DNA of 64,000 nucleotides from Marinobacterium mangrovicola (lineage in GTDB: Bacteria > Pseudomonadota > Gammaproteobacteria > Pseudomonadales > Balneatricaceae). A program made the translations under genes and the position numbers. The DNA lies in NCBI RefSeq assembly GCF_004339595.1, contig NZ_SMFU01000007.1:1300658-1364657 (forward strand), written 5' to 3'. Below the pieces are notes generated by a model, which was not told the DNA's origin, searched no databases, and saw nothing but the letters and a program-made list of their open reading frames with translations. Shown here one piece after another: positions 9,412 to 18,878 of this stretch; positions within the stretch are counted from its first letter, which is position 1, and each line of letters starts with the position of its first letter.

Positions 9412-9528
9412 TGACGGTGAGAGGTTGAATCCCGCGAGCTGATACTGATCACTTCAGTTGTTCGTGACCTCGGCGATTCTCAAGGTAGATGTCTAAGAGA
9501 ACTGCTTGGCGCACCTTCCCGACTCCAG

Positions 9529-10584
9529 TTGTCACATTATCTGGCCGAACATTTCAGCTTGAGGGGCGCGGCAGAGGCAGCCGTTCTGCTTATCTCAGTG
9601 TTGACCGTGTGGTCCTATACCAGCTGGGCTGCAACGATGATTCCGGTTGGAAAGGTATCATCTTCGATCATGGTGCTAGCTGTCACAGTGATGGGCTTAC
9701 TGATGAATGCATCTATCAGCAAAGCCTTTTCAGACGCCGCCTGGAGTTTTCTGATTCCGCTTTTAACCATACAAATAGGTAGAACCCTCTGGACCATAAT
9801 TAGCGTTGACGACAAGGCATATCGAGCACATTTTGGTCGGGTTTTAGTTTGGCTGGTTGCGTCTACGCCCTTATGGATTGCTGGTGCCTTGTATGGACCT
9901 GAGGAGCGCCTTTACTTCTGGGCGGCAGCAGCACTCTTTGAATTGTTAGGCGCCTACCTGGCGCACCCGCTACCCGGAAAGAGATTGCAGTCAAACGAAC
10001 TGCCCTTCGACGCGGAGCATATGCTGGAGCGCTACAATCTCTTTTTGATCATTGCTCTCGGTGAAACAGTATTGATGACCGGTGTTTCTATCGCTCAGTC
10101 GCCTATGAACCCCATGACACTCTTCACTGGAACGCTGGCGATGCTCATTACGATATCCTTGTGGGCATTAATATTTGGCTCAGCACAGCAGCACACAGAG
10201 CGCCATATCCGTCAAACGGCTGACCCCGTCAGAGTTAGCCGTTATGCGATGAACGCTATTACAACAATGGTAGCAGGACTCATTATATTGGCCGTTGCGA
10301 ACGAAAAAATCATTCATCATCCAACAGGACATGCCAAGTTGGTAGTGGGCCTGATGGTCTCTGGTGGGCCTGCAATATTTTTGATAACACAGAGTGTGTT
10401 TCTGAAGTGTGTATTGAACGTTAGTTCGCATAAACACTGGATTGGAGGGGTGATAATAGCATTTTCAGGATTTCTAATGCTTATCTGGCCCCCATACGCC
10501 GTACTCCTTGCAGTTTGTTTGATCTTGGTTTTTCTTGCGGGTCATGATCGCTTTAAGGTGGCAAACCAATCATCTTCGCCTTGA
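9529..10584 (+). CDS. LtrA-like (low temperature requirement A) membrane protein, apparently missing its N-terminus
   Basis: A 351-residue multi-pass membrane protein. The segment HMLERYNLFLIIALGETVL at about residue 165 is the LtrA-family hallmark. Family members normally begin with a first helix of the WLELFFDLVFV type just before the SHYLAEH segment. Here SHYLAEH directly follows the start. The only in-frame start is a TTG at 9529 with no visible ribosome site, and the frame upstream (open from 9421) has neither that motif nor an ATG or GTG. The gene may be 5'-truncated or start at a rare codon. The molecular role of LtrA proteins is not established. Confidence 0.65.
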   Translation: MSHYLAEHFSLRGAAEAAVLLISVLTVWSYTSWAATMIPVGKVSSSIMVLAVTVMGLLMNASISKAFSDAAWSFLIPLLTIQIGRTLWTIISVDDKAYRAHFGRVLVWLVASTPLWIAGALYGPEERLYFWAAAALFELLGAYLAHPLPGKRLQSNELPFDAEHMLERYNLFLIIALGETVLMTGVSIAQSPMNPMTLFTGTLAMLITISLWALIFGSAQQHTERHIRQTADPVRVSRYAMNAITTMVAGLIILAVANEKIIHHPTGHAKLVVGLMVSGGPAIFLITQSVFLKCVLNVSSHKHWIGGVIIAFSGFLMLIWPPYAVLLAVCLILVFLAGHDRFKVANQSSSP

Positions 10585-10918
10585 TGCCACGGGAGTGGCA
10601 TACCGTTTAATCACTAACCAGCTATCTTCAATATCTAATCGCGGGTCTGTTTTGGGTCGAGAGCGGCTGCACTGGTTGGTCTGATACGCCGAAAGAAATG
10701 TCCGCTATCGGGATGTATTCGAAAGCTCTTAACGCCAGATAAGGGCCAGCTCTGATGAGAATACAGATTCAGATCGAGCCGCATTGTCAGATAGCGGCCC
10801 GCGCACCTAGCAGTCACTTGAGACTCCGACTAATGCCTCACCTTAGGCCTTAGGGTATGTAGAAAACCTGGGCTTACTGGGACAATGGTGCAACGGTCAG
10901 ATCAATCGAACAGGTCAC
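10585..10918. other. Non-coding gap between convergent ltrA-like and lysE genes
   Basis: About 330 bases without a convincing gene. A short hairpin TGCCAC-GGGA-GTGGCA lies at about 10583-10598, right at the end of the LtrA-like gene, without a T-run. The remainder shows no coding signal I trust. Confidence 0.5.
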
Positions 10919-11530
10919 TCATCGCATCAACGGTAACGCCACTCCAACCAGTGCAAATAGACTCCCGCAGGAGCGGTTAAAGCCTTTTCCGGCACGTTGC
11001 AGCCAAGGCCTGAAGAAGTGGGCAAACTTGGCCACTTGATACTCGACCAGAAATTCGATGACCGCATAGGTTATTGCCATAATGGCAAACTGCGAAACCA
11101 TCGGCCTTTCAGGCTCTAGAAACTGAGGCAGAAATGCAGCATAGAACACCAACACTTTCGGGTTCGACAACGCCGTAAGAAGCCCTTTACGAAACAGGGA
11201 GTGATTAGGAACAAGGCTATGCTCTCCCTCGATTCCCAGCTGAAGTACCGGAGCCCGCCAGAGTTGAATACCTAACCAAAGCAGGTAGGCAGCACCCACC
11301 CACTTCAGAATCATCAATGTGTCAGAAGAGGTCTGAATCAGCGCCCCCAGGCCAAACATGGAAAGCGCAATTAAGCAGGTAAACCCCAGCACGCCACCCG
11401 CCACCGTATAAACCGCTTTTCCTGAGCCATACAACGCGCCATGAGTCAGTGCCAGTAATCCATTGGGCCCAGGGGTTATAGCCAATCCGATCACTGCTAG
11501 GGTGTAGAGCAGCCAGGTGTGAAGATCCAT
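10919..11530 (-). CDS. LysE/RhtB-family amino-acid exporter
   Basis: A 203-residue inner-membrane protein with about six helices. The N-terminal TPGPNGLLALTHG motif is the LysE-superfamily signature, and the LTALSNPKVLVFYAAFLPQF segment in the middle is typical of RhtB-like exporters. I chose the ATG at 11530, because CGGAG is nine bases upstream; an ATG at 11539 would sit directly on that site. It is divergent from a GlxA-type AraC regulator, an arrangement common for inducible exporters. The exported amino acid cannot be predicted. Confidence 0.88.
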   Translation of the reverse strand: MDLHTWLLYTLAVIGLAITPGPNGLLALTHGALYGSGKAVYTVAGGVLGFTCLIALSMFGLGALIQTSSDTLMILKWVGAAYLLWLGIQLWRAPVLQLGIEGEHSLVPNHSLFRKGLLTALSNPKVLVFYAAFLPQFLEPERPMVSQFAIMAITYAVIEFLVEYQVAKFAHFFRPWLQRAGKGFNRSCGSLFALVGVALPLMR

Positions 11531-11629
11531 TACAACCATCTCCGATTAATTTCGACTGGGCTAGTCTAGACGTACACCAGCACAAACATGCGGTAATATT
11601 TGGACTAAATCTGGTATTTATTGGCCATC

Positions 11630-12625
11630 ATGCACATGTACAGCACCAGTCCTAACACCGATGTTCGGTTTCTGTTATTGCCCCTGCCTGAGTTCGCAAT
11701 GCTGCCGTTTGGGGGCTTTGTAGACAAATTACGTTTTACGGCTGATGAAGAAGACTACAGCCGGCAGCACTACTGTTCTTGGCTGATTCTGGGAGATGTG
11801 CAGGGCTACATCACTTCGAGCAGTGGCGTTGCGGTGCAGGTACAAGCAGCCGCGTCTGAAACCCAGTACTCCGATTTCGATTATCTAGTGGTGTTTGGTG
11901 GCCGCTCCGCTATGGCCACCCAGGCCCTGGCCCCTCGCTATAGATCGATCTTGAGTACCGCTGTGCGACAAGGGGTGAAGCTGGTTAGTATCGATAATGC
12001 CTGTTTCCTGCTAGCAGCCTGTGGGCTGCTTGATGGACATAAGGTAGCGATTCATTGGCGCCATGAAGCTGAGTTTCGAGCCTGTTACCCCCGTATCGAG
12101 GCTGTGGCCAATCAGATCTATTGTTTCGATGGTAATGTAATTTCTTGTTCGGGAGGTAGCTCGGCCATTGATCTGGCGGTGGAGATCCTGGCGCGCGCCT
12201 GCGGACGGAGCAAAGCCCTCAAAGGTCTATCGGACATGCTCGTGGATGAGGCACGAAGCAGTGTGCATCTGCTTAAGTCCCAGAACAGGGAAATGACGGC
12301 AGTACCACATCTTGGACATTCCATTGCGCTTATGCGCACATGGATGGCCTCACACAAGACCACCACCGAGCTATCTGAAATGATCGGCATTAGCCGACGA
12401 CAACTGGATAGATTGTTTGTCGATTTTCACCACGTCACAGCCCGACAGTACTGGACCGAAATGAAGCTTCAGCATGCGAAGTGGCGATTGCTAAACTCCA
12501 GCCACAGTATTGCGACAATTGCTGATGAAATAGGCATCGCCGATACGAGTTATTTCGGCAAACTGTTTAGCAAGCGTTTTGGCATGCCGCCTGCGACCTT
12601 CCGAAGAAATGGGCTGACTGAATGA
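11630..12625 (+). CDS. GlxA-type AraC-family regulator with DJ-1/PfpI domain
   Basis: A 331-residue regulator. The N-terminal two thirds (to about residue 190) has a DJ-1/PfpI-like amidotransferase fold, with the nucleophile-elbow region VSIDNACFLLAACGLLDG. The C-terminal 100 residues hold two AraC helix-turn-helix motifs: LSEMIGISRRQLDRLF, then IATIADEIGIADTSYFGKLFSKRFGMPP. Starts at 11621 (TTG), 11630 and 11636 are all possible; the ATG at 11630 is used here. It is divergent from the LysE exporter and may control it. Relatives such as ArgR of Pseudomonas and GbdR act on amino-acid or betaine metabolism. Confidence 0.85.
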   Translation: MHMYSTSPNTDVRFLLLPLPEFAMLPFGGFVDKLRFTADEEDYSRQHYCSWLILGDVQGYITSSSGVAVQVQAAASETQYSDFDYLVVFGGRSAMATQALAPRYRSILSTAVRQGVKLVSIDNACFLLAACGLLDGHKVAIHWRHEAEFRACYPRIEAVANQIYCFDGNVISCSGGSSAIDLAVEILARACGRSKALKGLSDMLVDEARSSVHLLKSQNREMTAVPHLGHSIALMRTWMASHKTTTELSEMIGISRRQLDRLFVDFHHVTARQYWTEMKLQHAKWRLLNSSHSIATIADEIGIADTSYFGKLFSKRFGMPPATFRRNGLTE

Positions 12626-12905
12626 TTACCAGCCTTGCACCGTCGGCTTGTGCCGATAGCCGCACTTCGGTGCAGCATACCTAAGATCGGCAAAGGACCA
12701 GCTGCCGCCCTCAAACGAGCCTCACAAAAGTTAACGGGCGGTACTGAACCGCCGTGCGTGATCGTTAAACCACATCGGCATTGTTCACTTTTTAGCGAAC
12801 TCTTGGCCGCCCCGACAATGACAACTGACCAGGCCGGCTAGAGCATATTTGAATCGGGTGATATAAATGGCGCTTCCATTCGCCTTTTATCTCTATTAGG
12901 TCTTT

Positions 12906-13526
12906 ATGCCGTTCGACATTACCGCTGCCATCAACATCATGGGGCTAACCGCCGTCGGTGTATTTGCCATCTCTGGTGCCTTGGAAGCTGCAAGGCAGAG
13001 GATGGATATCCTCGGCTTTATGCTGATCGGCACCGTCACTGGAATCGGCGGCGGCACCCTGCGTGACCTTCTTTTGGGCAACGTTCCGGTGTTCTGGATT
13101 CGCGAGCCGATATGGATCGTCGTCTGTTTAGTCGCGTCAGCGGTCACCTACTTCGTCACACCGATGTTAGCCTCGCTTTCAAAAGCCCTGCTGTGGATGG
13201 ATGCCGTAGGCCTGGCACTCTTTGCCGTGGTTGGTACCGAGGTAACACTTAACTTCGGCGCCACACCGTTGATCGCCGTCTGCATGGGGGTGATGACCGC
13301 CTCTTTCGGCGGCATAGCTCGCGATGTGCTCTGTCGTAGCAACCTGACACTGATGAATGATGAACTCTACATCACCACCGCGCTGGCAGGCTCTGTCGTT
13401 TACCTGATGCTTGATGGCCTTGGCCTGCCCTCCAGCTACGACCTGATCGGCGGCTTTTGCGTAGCCTTCCTGCTGCGTGCATTGGCCATGCGCTTCAAAA
13501 TCAAACTGCCTAACCTTTACCGATAG
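12906..13526 (+). CDS. TRIC/UPF0126-family membrane protein (YadS/YicG-like)
   Basis: A 206-residue integral membrane protein with about seven helices arranged as two similar halves. Each half carries the family's glycine-rich turn: GTVTGIGGGTLRDLLLG in the first and GVMTASFGGIARDVLC in the second. The family is related to trimeric intracellular cation channels. In bacteria a role in ion or glycine movement has been proposed. The gene stands alone. The ribosome site is weak (TTAGG). Confidence 0.88.
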   Translation: MPFDITAAINIMGLTAVGVFAISGALEAARQRMDILGFMLIGTVTGIGGGTLRDLLLGNVPVFWIREPIWIVVCLVASAVTYFVTPMLASLSKALLWMDAVGLALFAVVGTEVTLNFGATPLIAVCMGVMTASFGGIARDVLCRSNLTLMNDELYITTALAGSVVYLMLDGLGLPSSYDLIGGFCVAFLLRALAMRFKIKLPNLYR

Positions 13527-13620
13527 ATAGCTGAAATCGACCCTGCGCTGCGTTTACCGTTTGGATCCGTATCTGTCTGAGGTAGAACTGTTCTGCCAAA
13601 CTCAGATCGAAGCGACCTCT

Positions 13621-14178
13621 CTACAAACGCCCCAGCGAGAAGCGCTCACCGGCGCTGTACACAACCAACTCTTCGCCACCTTCGGCACAGGGCTCAGCTG
13701 AACCCAGTTCGACCAACTGATAAAACACATTACGGTGCAGCCTGCCCCACATGCCAAAGCGCACAGCCAGGGCGGGCTGGGGTTCGCCGTTGCCCTGGTC
13801 TGTAACAACCAGCGGATTTTTCTTCCCGGCGACAATGACGTCGTCCGTGCTGCTCAAAAAGTGCAGTTCCTGTCCCTGTGGGCCGTCCTTGAGCTCCAGG
13901 CAGACAAACTGAAAGGGCAAGTCATCCACCTGGATGCCTACCTTCTCAACCGGGGTTTTCAGAAAATAGGTATCGCCCTCCTGCCAGAGGATTCGCGAAA
14001 ACATCTTCACCATCTCTGGACGACTGATCGGCGTACCTTCATGAAACCAAGTGCCGTCGCGCGCAATGCGCAGATCCATGTCACCGCAGAAGTCAGGATT
14101 CCAAAGCTCCAGCGGTGGAATCCCCTGGCCCTCGGGTACGAGGTTGCGGCTTAGTTTATTCAGGTCAGCAATGCTCAT
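13621..14178 (-). CDS. DUF1285-family protein
   Basis: A 185-residue soluble protein of unknown function. The frame extends to 14352, but homology-like sequence begins at the ATG at 14178, where the protein reads toward IPPLELWNPDFCGDMDLRI. That LWnP-FCGdmDlRI block and the following DGTWFHEGTPISR are the recognisable core of DUF1285, found mainly in Pseudomonas-like and alpha-proteobacterial genomes. An ATG at 14259 with AAAGAG in front is an alternative start. No operon partner is visible. Confidence 0.78.
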   Translation of the reverse strand: MSIADLNKLSRNLVPEGQGIPPLELWNPDFCGDMDLRIARDGTWFHEGTPISRPEMVKMFSRILWQEGDTYFLKTPVEKVGIQVDDLPFQFVCLELKDGPQGQELHFLSSTDDVIVAGKKNPLVVTDQGNGEPQPALAVRFGMWGRLHRNVFYQLVELGSAEPCAEGGEELVVYSAGERFSLGRL

Positions 14179-14506
14179 AGCGGGAACTATCGTTTCTGTG
14201 TTGAGGTAATGCAGTGTCTGGCATTCGCTTGCACTGTGCAGTTGATTCGACTCTAACATCTCTTTTTCTGGCCCGATGAGCAAATGAAGAACAGCCTGGG
14301 TCGAAGACTCACCTAAAGTCAGAAATACCTGGCAGCCGCTGCACCCGATCAACGCAGTCTACTTGGCCTCCTCGTTCTCTCACTGCCAAAGATGACTGCT
14401 AATGATGTCGCTATGCGTAAAAAAAGCGGCGTCCTCATTCCTTAGGGCCTGGTGACTCAGGCCTAAAATACGCCGATTGATCATTATTTAAGCAGGACCT
14501 TCAACC
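14179..14506. promoter_or_regulatory. Gap with a nested hairpin upstream of a small ORF
   Basis: This 328-base gap holds a two-level structure: outer arms CGGCGT (14427-14432) and ACGCCG (14470-14475), and inner arms around GGCCTG (14446-14451) and CAGGCC (14458-14463). It sits 31 bases before the 71-codon ORF at 14507. It could be a leader structure for that ORF or a terminator-like element. The rest of the gap is the 5' region of the DUF1285 gene, possibly coding if its longer start is used. Confidence 0.4.
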
Positions 14507-14722
14507 ATGAAACAGCAACGCGGAGTATCCCAGACTGGCGATCAGCAGCTCGCACTGTTCAATCACTTTCACCAGGTTTTACAGGTATGCATCGATGATC
14601 TGGAGCTGATGTCATTACGGAAAAAGAGTCTGGGATCAAAACGCGCTGCTAACAGAACTGACAACAAGCTGAACACGAGAAACAATAACGATTTTCCTCG
14701 CTTCTACGGCTCAGTTAAATAG
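14507..14722 (+). CDS. Small hypothetical protein, 71 residues
   Basis: The ATG is preceded by AGGA at a proper distance and by a structured leader. The product is polar and basic in its second half, with no membrane segment or signal peptide, and resembles nothing I recognise. The first 35 residues could form an amphipathic helix (LFNHFHQVLQVCIDDLELM). Coding status is uncertain, and it may be a chance ORF. Confidence 0.35.
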   Translation: MKQQRGVSQTGDQQLALFNHFHQVLQVCIDDLELMSLRKKSLGSKRAANRTDNKLNTRNNNDFPRFYGSVK

Positions 14723-14874
14723 CACTGGAACAGCTCGCACGGTTAGGGATATTTCACCGCCTCACGATCGCCACGGCCTTGCGCCGCAAGGTAATAGCAC
14801 GGGCCTAATCCTTGGGGCTAAACCAGCTGGCTCAGCACCTGAGTCCTGCCTCGCAGGTTACTGTCCCAAAAACA

Positions 14875-14906
14875 GAAAAGCCTCAGGAAAAATCCCGAGG
14901 CTTTTC
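14875..14906 (-). terminator. Intrinsic terminator of the OmpA-family gene
   Basis: GAAAAGCCTC and GAGGCTTTTC form a 10-bp stem, extended by a CC/GG inner pair. On the minus strand it is followed by TGTTTTTGG. It lies about 20 bases past the stop of the gene at 14928. Confidence 0.85.
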
Positions 14907-14927
14907 AGGTGAAACTGCATATTAAAA

Positions 14928-15914
14928 TCAGTCTGCCAGCACCAGTTCAACACGGCGGTTTTCGCTGCGCCCTGTATCGCTGGTATTGCTTCGCACCGGG
15001 CTTACCGGACCAACTCCCACCGGCACCAGACGCTTGGCGTCGATCCCATATTCGTTAACCAGGGTACTGGCGACCGTTGCCGCACGACCTTCACTCAGCT
15101 TCATATTAAAGTTGAAGTCACCCTGGCTATCGGTATGGCCTACCACATAGAACGAGTTCGAAGGGTTCTGTTTTAGATAGTCGGCAATAGTCGCGACCAC
15201 TTCGGCAGATTCGGGCTTCAGAGTCGTTTTTGCGGTATCGAACAGGACCCCGTCCAGCTCTACCTTGCCGGTTTCGGCAATCGCCTTGCTCATGCCATCC
15301 AGGTTAATGCTGATCAGATCGTCATCCAGGGATTCAATTTCACCGATATCCAGCACCACCTTGGTCGGGAATTGGGCACCGGTATACTGCGCAACCAGGA
15401 GAGATGCATAGACCTCCTTACCCTGGGCATCGACCTTGCCGGACCAGAAGTAATAGCGATAGCGGTCGCCGTGGAGGTTGGGCGCATCCAGCCCTTTATC
15501 GCGTCCTTGACGCGCGTTGTTGCCATACCAATAAAGCTGGCGGACAAACTTGTCGCCACACTCCTGATCATTCTGACAGGTAAAGATCGGCGTGAAACCA
15601 GCCTCGGCAAAGGCTTTTTCGTAGTTACGAAAGACCTGCAACGGCGAATACTTCTTCTCATTCGCCTCATAGCCGATGGTCGTCACCTTGCCTTCCAGGC
15701 GCAACACCGGTGGCAGGTCCGCGCCGGACTCGCGCGGTCCCGTAGCTACGAGGAACTCATCATACTCGCTGGTGTGATAGCTTTTGATATGGGTATCAGG
15801 GAAACGGGAAACCAACGGATGGTCAGAAGAACCTTTCACATCGTTTTGTTCTGCCAGAACAGGCAGTGCGAGCAAAGAGCCCAGAATCATCACGGGCAGT
15901 TGCTTAAGCATCAT
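14928..15914 (-). CDS. Exported DUF4892-like / OmpA-domain protein
   Basis: A 328-residue envelope protein. The start at 15914 follows GGAG with five bases spacing. A signal peptide of about 20 residues ends ALPVLA-EQ. Residues about 30-205 resemble the DUF4892 region found in Pseudomonas-like proteins. The last 115 residues form an OmpA peptidoglycan-binding domain: LFDTAKTTLKPES, then the YVVGHTDSQGDFNFNMKLSEGRA motif and SENRRVEL. It would anchor to peptidoglycan from the periplasm or outer membrane. There is no lipobox. It is monocistronic with its own terminator. Confidence 0.85.
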   Translation of the reverse strand: MMLKQLPVMILGSLLALPVLAEQNDVKGSSDHPLVSRFPDTHIKSYHTSEYDEFLVATGPRESGADLPPVLRLEGKVTTIGYEANEKKYSPLQVFRNYEKAFAEAGFTPIFTCQNDQECGDKFVRQLYWYGNNARQGRDKGLDAPNLHGDRYRYYFWSGKVDAQGKEVYASLLVAQYTGAQFPTKVVLDIGEIESLDDDLISINLDGMSKAIAETGKVELDGVLFDTAKTTLKPESAEVVATIADYLKQNPSNSFYVVGHTDSQGDFNFNMKLSEGRAATVASTLVNEYGIDAKRLVPVGVGPVSPVRSNTSDTGRSENRRVELVLAD

Positions 15915-16140
15915 GATCTCTCCTTTTATCAATAGGATGCAGAAAGCGGGGGCTCCATTATCGTTATTTTTATCCTTAACGAAAGCCCGATATCCTCACC
16001 CTGCCTGACCCGTCGTCAAAAGCTCCAGCTCGGTTTACCGATCTTAATATTTACGACTAGCACGAAGAGGCACGGTGTAACCGGGAAGAAACCTAACCTT
16101 AATACACTGCGCGGGCGTTCAGAGATTCGGAGCCCGCGCC

Positions 16141-18840
16141 ATGAACAACTCGCCGTTTTACCAGGATATCCGCAGCCAGTATGAACAGTTTCTCAGCGAT
16201 GCAGCGGCGCAGCTGAATCCGTCCGACACCCTCAGAATCGACCTGCACTGCCATGATCACAACAGCGATGTGCCCGATGAAATCTGGGGCCGGCTACTGC
16301 GTCTGCCGGAAACCTGGCTCAGCACGGAAGAGCTGTCGGAAGCACTGAATCGCGCCGGCACCGATGTGGTAACCATTACCAACCACAACAACGCCCGCTC
16401 CTGCTGGAGCCTGACCGAAAACCAGAAACCGGTGCTGTCAGGCTGCGAATTCACCTGCCACTTTCCTGGCGAGGCGCTCAGCATCCACGTCCTGATCTAT
16501 GGCTTTACACCAAAGCAGGAGCTGGAGCTGCATGACCTGCGGCACGATATCTACGCATTCTGCGCCTACGCGCGCCAGCATGATCTGCCCACGGTACTGC
16601 CACATCCGCTGTTTTTTTACTCCCACGGCGAAAATGTAGACCCAACGATCCTGGAGCGCTTTGCCCTGCTGTTCGAACGTTTCGAGGTGCTCAACGGCCA
16701 GCGCGGCTACTGGCAGAACCTGCTGACGCTGCGCTGGGTCGAAAGCCTGACGCCGGACAAGATCGATACCTGGGCGGCAAAGCATGGCATCAATCCGCAC
16801 GATTTCTGCCGTGACCCCTATCGCAAAAACCTCAGTGGCGGCTCCGATGATCATAACGGCCTGTTCGCAGGCCGCTGTGGCACGCTGCTGGAAGTACCCA
16901 ACCTTCAGGCCCGACTGGCCGCAGGGGAAAGCCGCGAGGCACTGGCCCTGGATGCGATCCGTGAAGGACGGATGGCTCCCTACGGCTTTGTCGGTGAAGA
17001 GGAGAAGATGACCACCGCGTTTCTGGACTACTTTGCCCAGGTGGTGATCAACATGAAGGACCCGGGCCTGCTGCGCATGCTGCTGCACAAAGGCTCGCTG
17101 AAGGATCGAATGATCTGCCTGGCGCTGAGTAATCTGCTGCAGGAGCTGAAGCGGCACAAATACACCCTGACTTTCCTCGATACCTTCCACCAGGCGCTGA
17201 AGGGCAAAAAGCCTAAGATGCTGCTGAACCTGGGCGTGAGCAAAGAGTTCAAGCCGATCCTTAAGATTATAAAGCGGATCGCTAAAACCCAGCGCACCGA
17301 GCCAGAGCGCTTCCCGGAAGAGCTGCGCCAGTCGATCCCCGAGCTGCACCGCTTTATCAGCCACACCTTTTTCAACCGGGTGCACGATGAACTGGGCCGC
17401 ATCGACAAGGACGCCATCGCCGATATACCGATCGACGAGATGGTCCGCATGATGGAGGTGCCAACCCATTTCCGCGCCCTCTTCTCCAGCGAGAAGAGCA
17501 ACGGCCGGGATATGACCCAGGTGAATCTGGGCCAGATGCTCGACAAGCTCACCTTCCCGGCGCTGTCCGCCTCTGTCGTTGCCGGCGCCGCCTTTGCCAG
17601 CACCCAGGTGCTCTACTCCAATCGCGCCTTCCTGGATCGGCTGGCCGCGGATATCGGCGCCACCGAACACCCTAAAAGAGTGCTCTGGCTGACCGACACC
17701 TTAGTCGATCGCAACGGTGTTTCCTCTGCGCTGCGCGATACACTGACACAGCTGCAGAAAGCGGACCTGCCGATCGACCTGCTGGTGTGCCACCCGTCGC
17801 TTAAGCCGCAGCCACATCTGCAGGTGATCCGGCCGTTGACGCAGTTCCAGTTTAATCAACTGGGTGAACAGACGATCCATGTACCGGATCTGCTGGAAGT
17901 ACAGAAGCTGTTTGAGCGCGGCGGCTACGACCGCATTATCTGCTCCACCGAGCTCTGCATGGGCCCCGTGGCGCTGTACCTGAAACGCGCTTATTCAGTG
18001 CCGGCCTGGTTCTATATGCACACCGACTGGCTTGAATTTATCAGCCGCAAAACCCGTCTGGACCAGCCGATCCAGGACCGAATCCGTCGTCTGATTCGCG
18101 CGTTTTACCAACAGTTCGACGGCATGTTCGTGCTCAACGAGGAGCATCGTGACTGGCTCACCGGCCCGGATATGGAGCTGCCCGAAGAACGGATCAAACT
18201 GACCGCCCACTGGGCGGGGGTCGGTTCAGAAATCGCCAGCCTGCAGCCAAGGCCAGTCAATGAAGCACCAATCCTGCTTTACGTGGGCAGGCTTAGCGAA
18301 GAGAAAGGCGTACTCGATCTGCCGGCTGTATGGGAGCGCGTCAAACGGGAGCATCCAGATGCACAGCTCTGGATCGCCGGCAGCGGACCTGCCGAGCAGA
18401 AGCTGCGAGAGGCCGCGCCTGAAGCCACCTACTTCGGCTGGCTGGAACAGAGCCAGGTGCCGCAGCTGTATCAGCAGGCAGACCTGCTGTTGCTGCCCTC
18501 GCGCTTCGATACCTTCGGTTGTGTCATTCTCGAAGCGATGAGCGCAGGTCTGCCAACGCTGGCCTATAACTGCAAGGGACCACGCTCGATCATTCAGCAC
18601 CGCCTCAGTGGACTGCTTGCCGATGACGGTGAGGAGATGGCCGAACTGGCAGTGGAGTATCTAGCCAGCCCGGATAAGCAGGGCCGGCTGCGCGTCGGCG
18701 CGCTTTCCCGCTGTCTAGACTATTCACCGCAAAAGATACTCTCCCAGCTGCTTGAGGATATGGGGCTGCAAACCGGCCAGAAATACTGGCGCGGCAAACG
18801 CCAGCAACCGACTGCTACGTTGGTGAAGAGCCATAGTTAA
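16141..18840 (+). CDS. PHP-domain / family 1 glycosyltransferase fusion protein
   Basis: An 899-residue soluble protein with two enzymatic parts. Residues about 25-300 form a PHP metal-dependent phosphoesterase domain: DLHCHDHNSD at 34-43, TNHNN near 80, PHPLFFYSHGEN near 155 and GGSDDHNG near 235. Residues about 300-510 are a helical linker. Residues about 515-870 are a GT-B glycosyltransferase, with WLTDTLVDRNGVSS at its start and the LYVGRLSEEKGVLDLP and PSRFDTFGCVILEAMSAGLPT donor-binding motifs. It suggests coupled synthesis and hydrolysis of a glycosyl-lipid or polysaccharide precursor; the substrate is unknown. GGAG stands nine bases before the ATG. It is a single gene. Confidence 0.85.
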   Translation: MNNSPFYQDIRSQYEQFLSDAAAQLNPSDTLRIDLHCHDHNSDVPDEIWGRLLRLPETWLSTEELSEALNRAGTDVVTITNHNNARSCWSLTENQKPVLSGCEFTCHFPGEALSIHVLIYGFTPKQELELHDLRHDIYAFCAYARQHDLPTVLPHPLFFYSHGENVDPTILERFALLFERFEVLNGQRGYWQNLLTLRWVESLTPDKIDTWAAKHGINPHDFCRDPYRKNLSGGSDDHNGLFAGRCGTLLEVPNLQARLAAGESREALALDAIREGRMAPYGFVGEEEKMTTAFLDYFAQVVINMKDPGLLRMLLHKGSLKDRMICLALSNLLQELKRHKYTLTFLDTFHQALKGKKPKMLLNLGVSKEFKPILKIIKRIAKTQRTEPERFPEELRQSIPELHRFISHTFFNRVHDELGRIDKDAIADIPIDEMVRMMEVPTHFRALFSSEKSNGRDMTQVNLGQMLDKLTFPALSASVVAGAAFASTQVLYSNRAFLDRLAADIGATEHPKRVLWLTDTLVDRNGVSSALRDTLTQLQKADLPIDLLVCHPSLKPQPHLQVIRPLTQFQFNQLGEQTIHVPDLLEVQKLFERGGYDRIICSTELCMGPVALYLKRAYSVPAWFYMHTDWLEFISRKTRLDQPIQDRIRRLIRAFYQQFDGMFVLNEEHRDWLTGPDMELPEERIKLTAHWAGVGSEIASLQPRPVNEAPILLYVGRLSEEKGVLDLPAVWERVKREHPDAQLWIAGSGPAEQKLREAAPEATYFGWLEQSQVPQLYQQADLLLLPSRFDTFGCVILEAMSAGLPTLAYNCKGPRSIIQHRLSGLLADDGEEMAELAVEYLASPDKQGRLRVGALSRCLDYSPQKILSQLLEDMGLQTGQKYWRGKRQQPTATLVKSHS

Positions 18841-18878
18841 TCGGTACGGGGGGCGACTCTACTATGGGGAGGTTTCCC

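Noticed and set aside
9489-9782. Frameshifted continuation of the LtrA-like gene
   Set aside because: I looked for the missing first helix in the other two forward frames between 9421 and 9529 and found no LtrA-like sequence, so a simple frameshift is not supported.
16438-17670. Long minus-strand ORF of 410 codons
   Set aside because: It is antisense to the PHP-glycosyltransferase gene, whose own frame has clear domain motifs. The antisense product is low in complexity and resembles no family.
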